A stretch of DNA of 64,000 bases from Acholeplasma hippikon. Lineage in GTDB: Bacteria > Bacillota_I > Bacilli_A > Acholeplasmatales > Acholeplasmataceae. Location of the stretch: NCBI RefSeq assembly GCF_900660755.1, contig NZ_LR215050.1, positions 1,240,001 to 1,304,000 of the forward strand. The letters run 5' to 3'. Below are positions 8,844 to 16,917 of this stretch, in pieces (within the stretch, counting starts at the first letter, position 1; each line of letters begins with the position of its first letter). The notes beneath the pieces were generated by a model, which saw nothing but the letters and a program-made list of their open reading frames with translations, had not been told where the DNA came from and searched no databases. A program made the position numbers and the translations under genes.

Positions 8844-8876
8844 AATTTATCACCATAAATAGTATATCATTAATGA

Positions 8877-8882
8877 TATAAT
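8877..8882 (+). promoter_or_regulatory. -10 box of thiI
   Basis: TATAAT 18 bases before the ATG at 8900. Its position makes the ATG at 8888 too close to, or upstream of, the transcription start, which supports 8900 as the start codon. Confidence 0.5.
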
Positions 8883-8899
8883 TATAAATGGTGATTAAA

Positions 8900-10150
8900 A
8901 TGAAAGATATTATATTAGTAAGATTTGGTGATTTAGTGTTAAAAGGTAAGAATAAACCTACATTTATCAACCAAGTTAAAAAATTACTTAGAGCAAAATT
9001 AAAAGAATGTAATGTAGAATTTGAATATCAACATGATAGAATTTTCATTCATTTAAAAGAAAACAATAAAGAACAAGTATTAAAACAATTGAGTTACGTT
9101 TCTGGTGTACAAAGTTATTCGTTTGTATATAAATGTGAAAACGATCTAGATAAAATTGCTGATTTAGCTGTTGAAGTCATTCATAAAGAAATTGAAATGC
9201 CTACAACATTTAAAGTAGAAACAAAAAGAGCGGATAAAAAGTTCCCAATGAGTTCTCTTGAGATTTCTCAAACATTAGCAGCTAAAATTTTACCTAGAGT
9301 AAAAGAATTAACAGTTGATGTAAGAAATCCAAAACAAGTATTGAACGTTGAAATCAGACATGATTCAGCTTATTTATACGTAGGTAAAATTCCTGGACTT
9401 GGTGGATATCCAATTGGTTTAGGTGGAAAAGGTTTAGTCATGTTATCTGGTGGTATTGATTCACCAGTTGCAGCATATTTAATGATGAAGCAAGGTGTTG
9501 AAGTGGAGTTATTCCATTTTGAATCTACACCATTAACACCATTAGAATCAGTTCAAAAAGTAATCGATATTGCTAAGAAATTAGCATTATTTATGCCTAA
9601 TAATCGTATTAAATTGCATTTAGTACCATTTACTAAGATGCATACTGAAATCTTAAGATTTGTTGATGATTCTTATATTATTACGATCATGAGAAGAATG
9701 ATGTATCGTTTAGGTGAAATGTTTGCCAGCGAAAGAAACTTATTAACATTAATTAATGGTGAATCAGTAGGTCAAGTTGCGAGCCAAACATTAGATTCAA
9801 TCAAGGTTGTAGAAAATGTTACTAACATTCCAATTTTAAGACCTGTGATTACTTATGATAAAATTGATATTATAAGAATTGCTGAAAAGATTGATACATT
9901 TGATATTTCAATTAGAGCATTTAATGACTGCTGTTCTATTTATGTACCTAAAAATCCTGTAACACATCCTAAGATTGATAAAGCAGAATTAGAAGAAACT
10001 AAGTTTGACTTTAAGCCATTATTAGCAGAAACTATTGCAGGTATTAGAACAGTTATTATTAAGCCTGATACTGACTTTGAAATCGCAAATTACGGTTTTG
10101 AAGTAAGTGATGCAATCACTAACTATTATGGAGAGAAACATGGTAATTGA
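8900..10150 (+). CDS. thiI: ThiI, tRNA 4-thiouridine synthase / thiamine sulfur transfer
   Basis: Start at 8900 (416 residues) because GGTG sits 6 bases upstream; an in-frame ATG at 8888 lies almost on the -10 box. The order is a ferredoxin-like N-domain, THUMP domain (about 60-165), then a PP-loop ATPase beginning SGGIDSPVA (183 onward). There is no C-terminal rhodanese domain, as is usual in Firmicutes, so a cysteine desulfurase must deliver sulfur to a Cys pair such as CCSIYVP. It makes s4U8 in tRNA. The last 11 bases overlap the SpoU methylase start. Confidence 0.95.
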   Translation: MKDIILVRFGDLVLKGKNKPTFINQVKKLLRAKLKECNVEFEYQHDRIFIHLKENNKEQVLKQLSYVSGVQSYSFVYKCENDLDKIADLAVEVIHKEIEMPTTFKVETKRADKKFPMSSLEISQTLAAKILPRVKELTVDVRNPKQVLNVEIRHDSAYLYVGKIPGLGGYPIGLGGKGLVMLSGGIDSPVAAYLMMKQGVEVELFHFESTPLTPLESVQKVIDIAKKLALFMPNNRIKLHLVPFTKMHTEILRFVDDSYIITIMRRMMYRLGEMFASERNLLTLINGESVGQVASQTLDSIKVVENVTNIPILRPVITYDKIDIIRIAEKIDTFDISIRAFNDCCSIYVPKNPVTHPKIDKAELEETKFDFKPLLAETIAGIRTVIIKPDTDFEIANYGFEVSDAITNYYGEKHGN

Positions 10151-10844
10151 GTCCAAAGATAATCAAAGATTTAAATCATGGATGAAACTTAAACTAAAAA
10201 AACATAGAGATGAAACAAATCTCTTTTTAGTCTATGGCAAAAAGCTTGTCGATTTAGCTTTAGCACATGGTGTATGTGAAGAAGTGGTGACAACTAATCC
10301 TGAAATAGAAGGTACTTTGATTTCCGAAAAACTCATGAAAGAATTATCTCAAACTGAAACAACATTTGATGTGATGGCAGTTTGTAAGAAGGTTTCAAAT
10401 CCAATTCAATCAGATAAGATTTTAGTGTTAGATGATGTTCAAAATCCAGATAATGTTGGAGCACTTTTAAGAAGTGCATTAGCATTTGGCTTTAAGCATG
10501 TAATTCTCTCACAAAAGTCAGCTGATTTATACAATGAAAAAACAATAAGAGCAAGTCAGGGCGCAATCTTTGATGTTTACGTAGAACGTTTAAATTTAGT
10601 TGAGTTTTTAACGCTTAAAAAAGATGAAGGGTATCAAGTTTTTGGGGCGGATGCACATGCATCTAAAAACCAACCCGAAGAAGGACCAATTATTTTAGTC
10701 TTAGGTAATGAAGGAAATGGACTATCAAATGAAGTTAAAGAACTTGCAAATGGCTTTATTAACATAAAAACAGAAACTGTTGAAAGTTTAAATGTAGTTG
10801 TTGCTGGTAGTATTTTAATGTATGAGTGGGGGAAGGTAAGATGA
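10140..10844 (+). CDS. SpoU/TrmH-family RNA 2'-O-methyltransferase
   Basis: Start at 10140, preceded by GGAGAG inside thiI; this gives 234 residues. N-terminal substrate-binding part (to about 90), then the knotted SPOUT domain with motif 1 DDVQNPDNVGALLRSA, motif 2 LVLGNEGNGLS and motif 3 VESLNVVVAGSILMYEW. The family methylates 2'-OH groups of rRNA or tRNA using SAM. The exact target (a 23S site, as for RlmB/TsnR relatives) cannot be read from the sequence. It overlaps thiI and shares an ATGA overlap with the next gene. Confidence 0.93.
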   Translation: MVIESKDNQRFKSWMKLKLKKHRDETNLFLVYGKKLVDLALAHGVCEEVVTTNPEIEGTLISEKLMKELSQTETTFDVMAVCKKVSNPIQSDKILVLDDVQNPDNVGALLRSALAFGFKHVILSQKSADLYNEKTIRASQGAIFDVYVERLNLVEFLTLKKDEGYQVFGADAHASKNQPEEGPIILVLGNEGNGLSNEVKELANGFINIKTETVESLNVVVAGSILMYEWGKVR

Positions 10845-11731
10845 AGATTAGTATTTCCACATTTGTTGATTATTTAAATACAACACAACTTGACCAAGAA
10901 TCCTTGGTTGAGAAGTTGAAACTTCAATCGATTGTGATTAGAAGAGTTGATGGAAAATCATTTTTATCTTTGGATGATTTGGCCTTCAATAATTTAATGA
11001 ATTTCACAAAAGTAAAAGAAGTTTTAACAGTAGACCCATTGCTTCAAAATGGAAAGATTTATGATGCTTCTTACTTAGAAAACTTTGAAAAAAATTTAGA
11101 TTTAGCAGCCAATAAAGCTAAACAATTAAAATCAAAAAGTTTAATCTATCGTATCCCGTTATTTGAAGATGTGATGCAAGATAGAGAATTGATTTTAACT
11201 ATTATCAAAAGACAAATTGCAATCATTAAAAAATACAAACTAGATGTTTTAATCATGCCTGATAATGATCATAAAGCATCAACTTATCGCTTTATTTTTG
11301 AAAACTTAAAAGATAATAAAGTAAAGATGGTCTTTCATCCAGTCTATCTATATAAATTAAAAGAAGCTGAGATAACAGCTTACCGATTATTAAGAGATTA
11401 TATAGGTATGTTTTTAGTGGATGACTGTGATGAATTTGGAACATCTAGATTAATTACAACCGGACAAACAATTGAATTAAAAGAATTATTTAAAAAATTT
11501 ATTACCAATAATTTTGAAGGCTTTATCGTTTTAGATACAGGATTAAATGATGTATTAAAACGAAGTCAATCATTAAAATGGTATGAAAAAACATTTAGCA
11601 AAACTAAAAAGAATGACTTAAGAATTTATGAAGAGTATACACAAATGAATCAAGATACAAGTGTTTTCCAAGTATTAAAGGTTCAACTCTTAGTTTTAAA
11701 TTTAGTCTTCTTAAATAAAAAAACATTATAG
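10841..11731 (+). CDS. Uncharacterised protein, likely xylose-isomerase-like TIM barrel
   Basis: Start at 10841 (296 residues) with GGAAGG 5 bases upstream and an ATGA overlap with the methylase. Alternating strands and helices look like an AP-endonuclease-2/xylose-isomerase TIM barrel: MKISISTF, LAANKAKQLKSKSLIYRIP, AIIKKYKLDVLIMPDN, KVKMVFHPVYLYK, IGMFLVDDCD and GFIVLDTG. The usual metal-binding Glu/His/Asp set is not clearly complete, so catalysis is doubtful. No signal peptide is present. Coupling to two RNA-modification genes hints at, but does not show, a nucleic-acid role. Confidence 0.8.
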   Translation: MKISISTFVDYLNTTQLDQESLVEKLKLQSIVIRRVDGKSFLSLDDLAFNNLMNFTKVKEVLTVDPLLQNGKIYDASYLENFEKNLDLAANKAKQLKSKSLIYRIPLFEDVMQDRELILTIIKRQIAIIKKYKLDVLIMPDNDHKASTYRFIFENLKDNKVKMVFHPVYLYKLKEAEITAYRLLRDYIGMFLVDDCDEFGTSRLITTGQTIELKELFKKFITNNFEGFIVLDTGLNDVLKRSQSLKWYEKTFSKTKKNDLRIYEEYTQMNQDTSVFQVLKVQLLVLNLVFLNKKTL

Positions 11732-11737
11732 AAAAAT

Positions 11738-11770
11738 AAAAAGCATATCAATCCGATATGCTTTAAAATT
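11738..11770. terminator. Bidirectional terminator between convergent genes
   Basis: AAAGCATATC (11740-11749), AATCC loop and GATATGCTTT (11755-11764), flanked by an A-run and a T/A-rich run. Confidence 0.8.
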
Positions 11771-12345
11771 TAGTCTTCTGAGTCATCTTCAGTTTCGAAA
11801 AGCGGGAATGCCTTAGGAAGTTCTGGATATAATTTAGTTGTAAACATGATACCGTTTAGGTGATCAAATTCATGTTGGAAGACAATTGATGGATAACCAC
11901 TAAGTGTCATTTCAACTGGTTTAGCTTCTTTTGTATCAAAATCAATGATGTGACCTTTGACTTTAATAGCGTAGAATCTTGGAGTTAATCCTTCAGTTTC
12001 TCTATCAACAGATAGACAACCTTCCCCGCCAGGAATATAAGTTTCTTCTTGGCTGGTTGCGATAATTTCAGGATTCACAAATACATAAGAGTGAAGTACG
12101 TTATCGAAATCTTCAACATGCATTGCAAACATACGTTTTAAAACATTAATTTGTACAGCAGCTAATCCAACAGATGGTCTTAATTTATATTTCTTAACCA
12201 TTGCTTCGTCTTGAGAATTTTTAACATATTCTAAAAGACTATATCCGACTTCAAAATCTTCTTTTGATAAAGGAAGTTTGACTAATTCGCTTTTCTTGGT
12301 AAGTGAAGGATGACCTTCACGAATAATATTTCTCATTGTAATCAT
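11770..12345 (-). CDS. def: Peptide deformylase
   Basis: The 191-residue cytosolic metalloprotease removes the formyl group from nascent N-terminal methionine. All three family motifs are present: GLAAVQ (usual form GLAAPQ, with Val for Pro), EGCLSV with the metal-binding Cys, and QHEFDHLNG with the two metal-binding His and the catalytic Glu. The long insertion after motif 1 and the overall length are type II (Gram-positive). It is convergent to the TIM-barrel gene and divergent from the rsuA-like gene. Confidence 0.96.
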   Translation of the reverse strand: MITMRNIIREGHPSLTKKSELVKLPLSKEDFEVGYSLLEYVKNSQDEAMVKKYKLRPSVGLAAVQINVLKRMFAMHVEDFDNVLHSYVFVNPEIIATSQEETYIPGGEGCLSVDRETEGLTPRFYAIKVKGHIIDFDTKEAKPVEMTLSGYPSIVFQHEFDHLNGIMFTTKLYPELPKAFPLFETEDDSED

Positions 12346-12387
12346 ATTAAAATACCTCGTTAATTATTATAACATAAGGAGCATCAC

Positions 12388-13077
12388 TTGAGACTTGATA
12401 AATTGTTATCTAACCTAAAGTATGGGTCTAGAAAAGAAATTAAAGAATTAATTAATGGAAAATCTGTTTTAGTGAACGGATTGCTTGTTAAAGACGCAGA
12501 TATTCAAATCGACCCTAAATATGATAAAATATCAATTAATGGAAAAGAAGTTTTCTATAAAGAATTGATTATTTTAGCACTATATAAACCGGTAGGTTAT
12601 TTATCTGCAAATACAGATCGCATGCATCCGGTATTATTTGACTTAATAAATGAACCATACAGCCGTTTTGAATTAAAGATGGCAGGTAGATTAGATTTAG
12701 ATGCTGAAGGGTTAATGTTACTTACAACTGATGGTGAACTTGTTCATAGATTAACCAATCCAAAACATCATGTGGATAAGTTATATGAAGTGACATTAGA
12801 TAAAGTATTTAATGAGGAATCTAAAATCAAATTATTAAATGGTGTTGAGTTAATCGATACTGATAACTCAAGTTATATTGCAGTAGCAAAATCACTTGAA
12901 TTTGATGGCAATATCGCAAGCATTGTCATTGATGAAGGCAAGTTCCACCAAGTGAAGAAAATGTTTAAATCCGTAGAATTTGAAGTTACTCGATTAGTTA
13001 GAAAACAAATTGGCAACCTTAAATTAGATTTAAATCCAGGTGAATATAAAGAAGTAACGATAGAAGATATATTTTAG
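12388..13077 (+). CDS. RsuA-family pseudouridine synthase
   Basis: Start codon is TTG at 12388, chosen because AAGGAG lies 8 bases upstream and the protein then opens with the S4 domain MRLDKLLSNLKYGSRKEI. Total length is 229 residues. The catalytic domain has YKPVGYLSAN, AGRLDLDAEGLMLLTTDG with the catalytic Asp, and EGKFHQVKKMF. Members with this build isomerise U516 of 16S rRNA (RsuA) or nearby 23S positions (RluB/RluE); the short length favours RsuA. It is followed 11 bases on by ylbG. Confidence 0.92.
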   Translation: MRLDKLLSNLKYGSRKEIKELINGKSVLVNGLLVKDADIQIDPKYDKISINGKEVFYKELIILALYKPVGYLSANTDRMHPVLFDLINEPYSRFELKMAGRLDLDAEGLMLLTTDGELVHRLTNPKHHVDKLYEVTLDKVFNEESKIKLLNGVELIDTDNSSYIAVAKSLEFDGNIASIVIDEGKFHQVKKMFKSVEFEVTRLVRKQIGNLKLDLNPGEYKEVTIEDIF

Positions 13078-13088
13078 GAAGGTGTCAT

Positions 13089-13319
13089 ATGCAAATTGAA
13101 AGACAAGCATATATCGTAGATTTCGTTGGAAAAGAAGTTCCAAAGAAATTAGAAAAAATGGATATCAATTTAGTTTACGTTTCAAAGAAGGCTAATTACG
13201 CAATCGTATACTTTGATAGAGCAAAGGGCGAGAAGCTTTTATTAACACAATTACAGAATGTAAAAGGCTTTATTGGGGTCCATCCATCCTTATTATTTAA
13301 TGAAGAAGCCAATATTTAA
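13089..13319 (+). CDS. ylbG: YlbG family (DUF2129) small protein
   Basis: The 76-residue protein matches the YlbG family pattern RQAYIVDF ... INLVYVSKKANYAIVYFD ... VKGFIGVHPS, where Bacillus YlbG has R.GI.VYV...HYVSKR..YVVLY...VK.VEPS. It is soluble and of unknown function. A GGAAGGTG ribosome site precedes the start. It ends the def/rsuA-side cluster; the next gene has its own promoter. Confidence 0.85.
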   Translation: MQIERQAYIVDFVGKEVPKKLEKMDINLVYVSKKANYAIVYFDRAKGEKLLLTQLQNVKGFIGVHPSLLFNEEANI

Positions 13320-13333
13320 CATGATTTTAAAGA

Positions 13334-13377
13334 TGTCAAGGAAAAATACTTGACACTATATAGATATATGGTAAAAT
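13334..13377 (+). promoter_or_regulatory. rpsP operon promoter with overlapping inverted repeat
   Basis: TTGACA (13350-13355), 16-bp spacer and an extended -10 TGGTAAAAT with TAAAAT at 13372-13377. TGTCAAG (13334-13340) and CTTGACA (13349-13355) form an inverted repeat that includes the -35 box, so this could be an operator or a weak hairpin ending ylbG. Confidence 0.75.
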
Positions 13378-13410
13378 AATTGAGGATTTAAATTAAAAGG
13401 AGACAATATT

Positions 13411-13653
13411 ATGGCAGTTAAATTACGTTTACAACGCTTTGGTCAACATAAGAGACCTTTCTACAGAATCGTAGCAGCAGATGCTAAAGCACCAAGAGAT
13501 GGTAAATTCTTAGATATCGTTGGTACTTATGAACCAATCAAAGGCGACGTTCAAGTGAATTCAGAAAAAGTTGCTAAATGGATTGAAAATGGTGCACAAC
13601 CAACAGATACAGTTAAGAGCTTATTCAAAAAATTCAACATTTCAAGCAAATAA
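13411..13653 (+). CDS. rpsP: 30S ribosomal protein S16
   Basis: An 80-residue S16 with the family start [21 protein letters not shown] and the [10 protein letters not shown] block. It binds 16S rRNA early in assembly. AAGGAG precedes the ATG. It heads the conserved rpsP-khpA-rimM-trmD-rplS cluster and has its own strong promoter. Confidence 0.98.
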   Translation: MAVKLRLQRFGQHKRPFYRIVAADAKAPRDGKFLDIVGTYEPIKGDVQVNSEKVAKWIENGAQPTDTVKSLFKKFNISSK

Positions 13654-13675
13654 CCTATAAGGGGGCTTAAAACAT

Positions 13676-13924
13676 ATGGCAGTTGATTTTGACAAATTAA
13701 TCAAACAAATAGTTGTGCCATTAGTAGTTTCCCCGGATGACGTTCATGTTAAAACTTTATCCGATGAAGACGGATTAGTTCATGTTCAACTACTTGTTAA
13801 CGAAGCTGATCTTGGAAGAGTAATCGGAAAAGGTGGAAAAATTGCAAGTGCAATCCGTACAATCGTTTATGCTGGTGCTTCAAAAGAAGGAAAACGAGTA
13901 CACTTAGATATTGATGCGTATTAA
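13676..13924 (+). CDS. khpA: KH-domain RNA-binding protein KhpA
   Basis: An 82-residue single KH domain. The RNA-binding GxxG loop is in GRVIGKGGKIASAIRT. This protein (YlqC/KhpA) sits between rpsP and rimM in most Firmicutes, and with KhpB binds many RNAs and affects cell-wall and division genes; in a wall-less mollicute its role must differ in part. The start 'ATGGCA' is preceded by AAGGGGG. It lies 2 bases before rimM. Confidence 0.95.
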   Translation: MAVDFDKLIKQIVVPLVVSPDDVHVKTLSDEDGLVHVQLLVNEADLGRVIGKGGKIASAIRTIVYAGASKEGKRVHLDIDAY

Positions 13925-13926
13925 TT

Positions 13927-14406
13927 ATGATGCTATATTCAATTGGTAAGATTGTTACAACTCACGGCATAAAAGGGGAAGTTAAAGTATTACCTGATAC
14001 TGACTTTAATCGTTTTGTTAAAGGTGCTGTTGTGATTGTTAATGGTAAAGAATTAACTATTAATACAGTAAGAACACAAAATGAGTATTTCCTAGTAAGT
14101 TTTGAAGGGTATCCGACACTAACTGAAGTTGAAACTTTAAGAGGCTTCGAAGTCTTTACGAAAGAAGAACCAACTGAGTTAGGAGAAAACGAATATCATT
14201 TACCAGCATTAATTGGATTACCTGTTTATACAATGGATAATACATTAGTCGGTGAAGTTGATTCAGTTTTAGAGTTACCACAAGGACACTTATTAAGAGT
14301 TTTAACAACTGAGAAGAAGAAAGTTCTAATCCCATTTGTTAAAGAATTTATTAAGACAGTTTCAGATGATGGTATATGGATTGATGTGATTGAGGGATTA
14401 CTGTGA
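13927..14406 (+). CDS. rimM: RimM, 16S rRNA processing factor
   Basis: A 159-residue protein with an N-terminal RimM barrel (GKIVTTHGIKGEVKV, FEGYPTLTEVETLRG) and a C-terminal PRC barrel (LIGLPVYTMDN ... IPFVKEFIK). It binds S19 and assists maturation of the 30S head. Its stop overlaps the GTG start of trmD by 4 bases (GTGA), so the two are translationally coupled. Confidence 0.96.
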   Translation: MMLYSIGKIVTTHGIKGEVKVLPDTDFNRFVKGAVVIVNGKELTINTVRTQNEYFLVSFEGYPTLTEVETLRGFEVFTKEEPTELGENEYHLPALIGLPVYTMDNTLVGEVDSVLELPQGHLLRVLTTEKKKVLIPFVKEFIKTVSDDGIWIDVIEGLL

Positions 14407-15134
14407 AAATAGATATTATTACAATATTTCCGAATTTTTTCGATCAATTCTTAACAACTTCTAAAATCAAACATGCAATTCAAGATGGTGCAGTTGAAAT
14501 TAACATTCATGATTTAAGACAATACTCTGACCTTAAAGGTGGAAGAGTTGATGATACACCATATGGTGGTGGTGCAGGAATGCTCATGACATTTCCTCCG
14601 TTTTATAACTTATTAAAGAAATTACAAACGGAAGATACACATACAGTATTCTTATCACCTCAAGGCAATGTATTTAATCAACAAACTGCGACAAAGTGGA
14701 GTATTGAAAAGAAACATATTATTCTAATATGTGGACATTATGAAGGTATTGATGAGCGCGTCTTAAATTTTGTTGATGAAGAAATTTCAATAGGTGATTA
14801 TGTTTTAACTGGTGGTGAAATCCCAGCAATGGTGATTACTGATGCAGTTACAAGATTATTACCAGGTGTCTTAAATGAGGCGTCTTATATTGATGATTCA
14901 CATCAACAAGGATTGTTAAAATATCCACAGTATACTAAACCAGAAGAATACGAAGGATATAGAATCCCAGAAGTCTTAAAATCAGGGCATCATGAAAACA
15001 TACGTAAATGGCGTTTATACATGAGTTTAAAAAATACACTCATCAAACGTTCAGACTTGATTGATAAAAAGACATTAAATAAAGAAGAATCTAAGATTCT
15101 TAACCAAGTTAAAAAAGATATTGAAACAAAATAA
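14403..15134 (+). CDS. trmD: tRNA (guanine37-N1)-methyltransferase TrmD
   Basis: A 243-residue SPOUT-family enzyme that makes m1G37 and so prevents +1 frameshifting. The GTG start overlaps the rimM stop. Key blocks are KIDIITIFPNFFDQF, DDTPYGGGAGMLM, LICGHYEGIDERV and the SAM-binding knot SIGDYVLTGGEIPAMV. The rplS promoter begins inside its last codons. Confidence 0.97.
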   Translation: MKIDIITIFPNFFDQFLTTSKIKHAIQDGAVEINIHDLRQYSDLKGGRVDDTPYGGGAGMLMTFPPFYNLLKKLQTEDTHTVFLSPQGNVFNQQTATKWSIEKKHIILICGHYEGIDERVLNFVDEEISIGDYVLTGGEIPAMVITDAVTRLLPGVLNEASYIDDSHQQGLLKYPQYTKPEEYEGYRIPEVLKSGHHENIRKWRLYMSLKNTLIKRSDLIDKKTLNKEESKILNQVKKDIETK

Positions 15135-15149
15135 TGTTTCATGTATAAT
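15121..15149 (+). promoter_or_regulatory. rplS promoter
   Basis: TTGAAA (15121-15126), exactly 17 bases, then TATAAT (15144-15149). It overlaps the 3' end of trmD and lets rplS be transcribed on its own. Confidence 0.75.
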
Positions 15150-15155
15150 AATAAA

Positions 15156-15205
15156 GGCACGCTGGTCCGCTGAGTTTTAAACTCATGAACAGACGTAATA
15201 TAAGG
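15156..15205 (+). promoter_or_regulatory. Candidate L19 (rplS) leader RNA
   Basis: The 60-base leader between the promoter and rplS contains GAGTTTTAAACTC (15173-15185, self-complementary), flanked by GTCCGCT and ACAGACG, then AAGGAG. Structured leaders before rplS that bind L19 are known in Firmicutes. I see the hairpin; assignment to that class is inference. Confidence 0.45.
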
Positions 15206-15216
15206 AGAATCGTTTT

Positions 15217-15579
15217 ATGGCAAAGTTAAAAGGACAAGCTTTAATTTCTGCAATTACTTCTAAGTACATCCAAGATCGTCCAAGCTTCAAGGCTGGGGAT
15301 ACTGTTAAAGTATTCGTTAAGATCAAAGAAGGTAACAAAGAAAGAATTCAGTTATTCGAAGGTTTAGTTATTAAACGTCAAGGCGGTGGCATCTCAGAAA
15401 CTTTCACAGTTCGTAAGGTTTCAAATGGGGTGGGTGTGGAAAGAACATTCCCAGTTCATACACCAGCTATCGATCGTTTAGAAGTAGTACGCGTAGGTAT
15501 CGTTCGTCGTGCTAAGTTAAATTACATCCGTAATTTATCAGCTAAAGCTGCTAGAATCAAAGAAAAGAGAACAGTTTAA
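15217..15579 (+). CDS. rplS: 50S ribosomal protein L19
   Basis: The 120-residue protein has the L19 blocks [51 protein letters not shown] and [14 protein letters not shown]. It sits at the 30S-50S interface. TAAGGAGAA precedes the start. It is last in the rpsP cluster and is followed by a perfect-stem terminator. Confidence 0.98.
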   Translation: MAKLKGQALISAITSKYIQDRPSFKAGDTVKVFVKIKEGNKERIQLFEGLVIKRQGGGISETFTVRKVSNGVGVERTFPVHTPAIDRLEVVRVGIVRRAKLNYIRNLSAKAARIKEKRTV

Positions 15580-15585
15580 TCTCAT

Positions 15586-15618
15586 AAAACCGGTAAAATT
15601 ACCGGTTTTTTCTTTTTA
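15586..15618 (+). terminator. rplS terminator
   Basis: AAAACCGGTAA (15586-15596), AA loop and TTACCGGTTTT, then a T-run. Confidence 0.9.
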
Positions 15619-15649
15619 TGAAAAAGTTTTCATAATGTTTCATAATTTG

Positions 15650-15678
15650 TTGTAAGCACTTCCATCTTATGTTATAAT
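15650..15678 (+). promoter_or_regulatory. ccpA promoter with overlapping cre-like site
   Basis: TTGTAA (15650-15655), 17-bp spacer, extended -10 TGTTATAAT ending at 15678. The -35 hexamer starts TTGTAAGCACTTCCAT (15650-15665), which matches the cre consensus WTGNAARCGNWWWCAW except for CA instead of CG in the centre and one W position. Binding would block the -35, so autoregulation by CcpA is possible. Confidence 0.6.
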
Positions 15679-15701
15679 TGTAACTATTAAGAGGTGATTT
15701 T

Positions 15702-16694
15702 ATGAGTAATGCTACTATTTATGATGTAGCTGGAGCTGCAGGTGTGTCACTTGCAACTGTGTCAAGAGTTTTAAACTCTCCAGAAAAAGTAAAAGAAGAA
15801 ACAAGAAATCGAGTTTTAAAAGTAATTAAGGAATTAGGATATCGTCCGAACGTTATTGCGAGAGGATTAGCTAGCCGTAAAACAACTACCGTTGGGGTTG
15901 TTATTTCAGATATTACAAGAGCTTCTGTTGCACAAATGTTAGGTGGTATTTCTGATATTGCAGCTAAGTATAACTACTCAATTAAATTGTTCACTATCCA
16001 TGAAGATACTGATATCTTAGATATGCTACAAAATATTGTTGCTGAACAAGTAGACGGTATTTTATATTTAAATGATGAATTAAATGAACGCGATGTTGAA
16101 TTAATTAAACGTATGTTCAATGAATCAAACATTCCATTCGTATTTGCTAACGTTGTAACTTCAAATCCAATTGTACCAACTGTATCAATTGATTATGTAA
16201 AAGCAGGTTATGAAATTACGAAGAAGATGATTGAAAAAGGATGTAAAGATATTTATCTTTTATCAACTGCAAGAAGATATAGTGTAAATGATAAAAAAGA
16301 AGAAGGTTATACAAAGGCGATGCTAGAAGCTAACCTTGAACCAAAAATCTTTAGAACATCTGGTGATACATCAATTAATAAACCTCACTTTGAAACATTC
16401 TTCGCGAATGTCAATGTAGATGGTGCAATCGCAGTTCGTGACTCAATTGCTGTTTCATTCTTAAACACTGCAATAAACAATGGTAAACGTGTACCTGAAA
16501 ACTTAAAGATTGCTGGATTCCAAAATACGAAGTATGCACAACTTTCACGTCCTGCATTGACTTCTATTGATATTCCAGTGTATGATATAGGTGCAGTTTC
16601 AATGAGACTGTTAACGAAGTTAATGCAAACTAAAGGTGTAGAAAATACAAGAATCGTATTACCTCACCATATCATTGAAAGAGAATCAATTTAA
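15702..16694 (+). CDS. ccpA: CcpA-type LacI-family catabolite regulator
   Basis: A 330-residue LacI/GalR protein. The helix-turn-helix TIYDVAGAAGVSLATVSRVLN is followed by the hinge YRPNVIARGLASRKT, nearly the CcpA consensus, and a periplasmic-binding-protein-like core (TTTVGVVISDI ...). The closeness of the first 70 residues to Bacillus CcpA, together with an HPr keeping the regulatory Ser (6481-6726), supports CcpA rather than a sugar-specific repressor. Its promoter carries a cre-like site. Other candidate sites in this window lie before gap, spx/pepF and the giant surface protein. The tyrS T-box begins immediately after its stop. Confidence 0.85.
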   Translation: MSNATIYDVAGAAGVSLATVSRVLNSPEKVKEETRNRVLKVIKELGYRPNVIARGLASRKTTTVGVVISDITRASVAQMLGGISDIAAKYNYSIKLFTIHEDTDILDMLQNIVAEQVDGILYLNDELNERDVELIKRMFNESNIPFVFANVVTSNPIVPTVSIDYVKAGYEITKKMIEKGCKDIYLLSTARRYSVNDKKEEGYTKAMLEANLEPKIFRTSGDTSINKPHFETFFANVNVDGAIAVRDSIAVSFLNTAINNGKRVPENLKIAGFQNTKYAQLSRPALTSIDIPVYDIGAVSMRLLTKLMQTKGVENTRIVLPHHIIERESI

Positions 16695-16895
16695 TCGGTC
16701 GAAGAAACTGAAAGCAGTAGAACTTACAACTAGGCTAGAAATTTGGTGGTAGATGAAAACCAAAAGTTAATGTAGGTTTCGAATTACATCAGTGGAGACT
16801 AACTTATAATGAAGGTGCGTATAAATTTATACGAACTAAGGTGGTACCGCGAATTAATCGTCCTTAGACATGTTTTTGTCTAAGGATTTTTATTT
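16695..16895 (+). promoter_or_regulatory. T-box leader for tyrS (tRNA-Tyr sensing)
   Basis: The T-box sequence AAGGTGGTACCGCG is at 16838-16851. The stem I specifier region reads GAAT-TAC-ATCAG, giving the Tyr codon TAC at 16785-16787. TGGT in the T-box can pair with ACCA of an uncharged tRNA with discriminator A, as expected for tRNA-Tyr. The terminator stem is TCCTTAGAC (16861-16869) with GTCTAAGGA (16878-16886) and a T-run. No separate promoter is obvious, so readthrough from ccpA is possible. Confidence 0.93.
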
Positions 16896-16917
16896 ATTTT
16901 ATTAACGGAGGAAATAT

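Noticed and set aside
16725-16727. First TAC in the tyrS leader as T-box specifier
   Set aside because: The stem I geometry, compared with the trpS element, puts the specifier in GAAT-TAC-ATCAG at 16785-16787.
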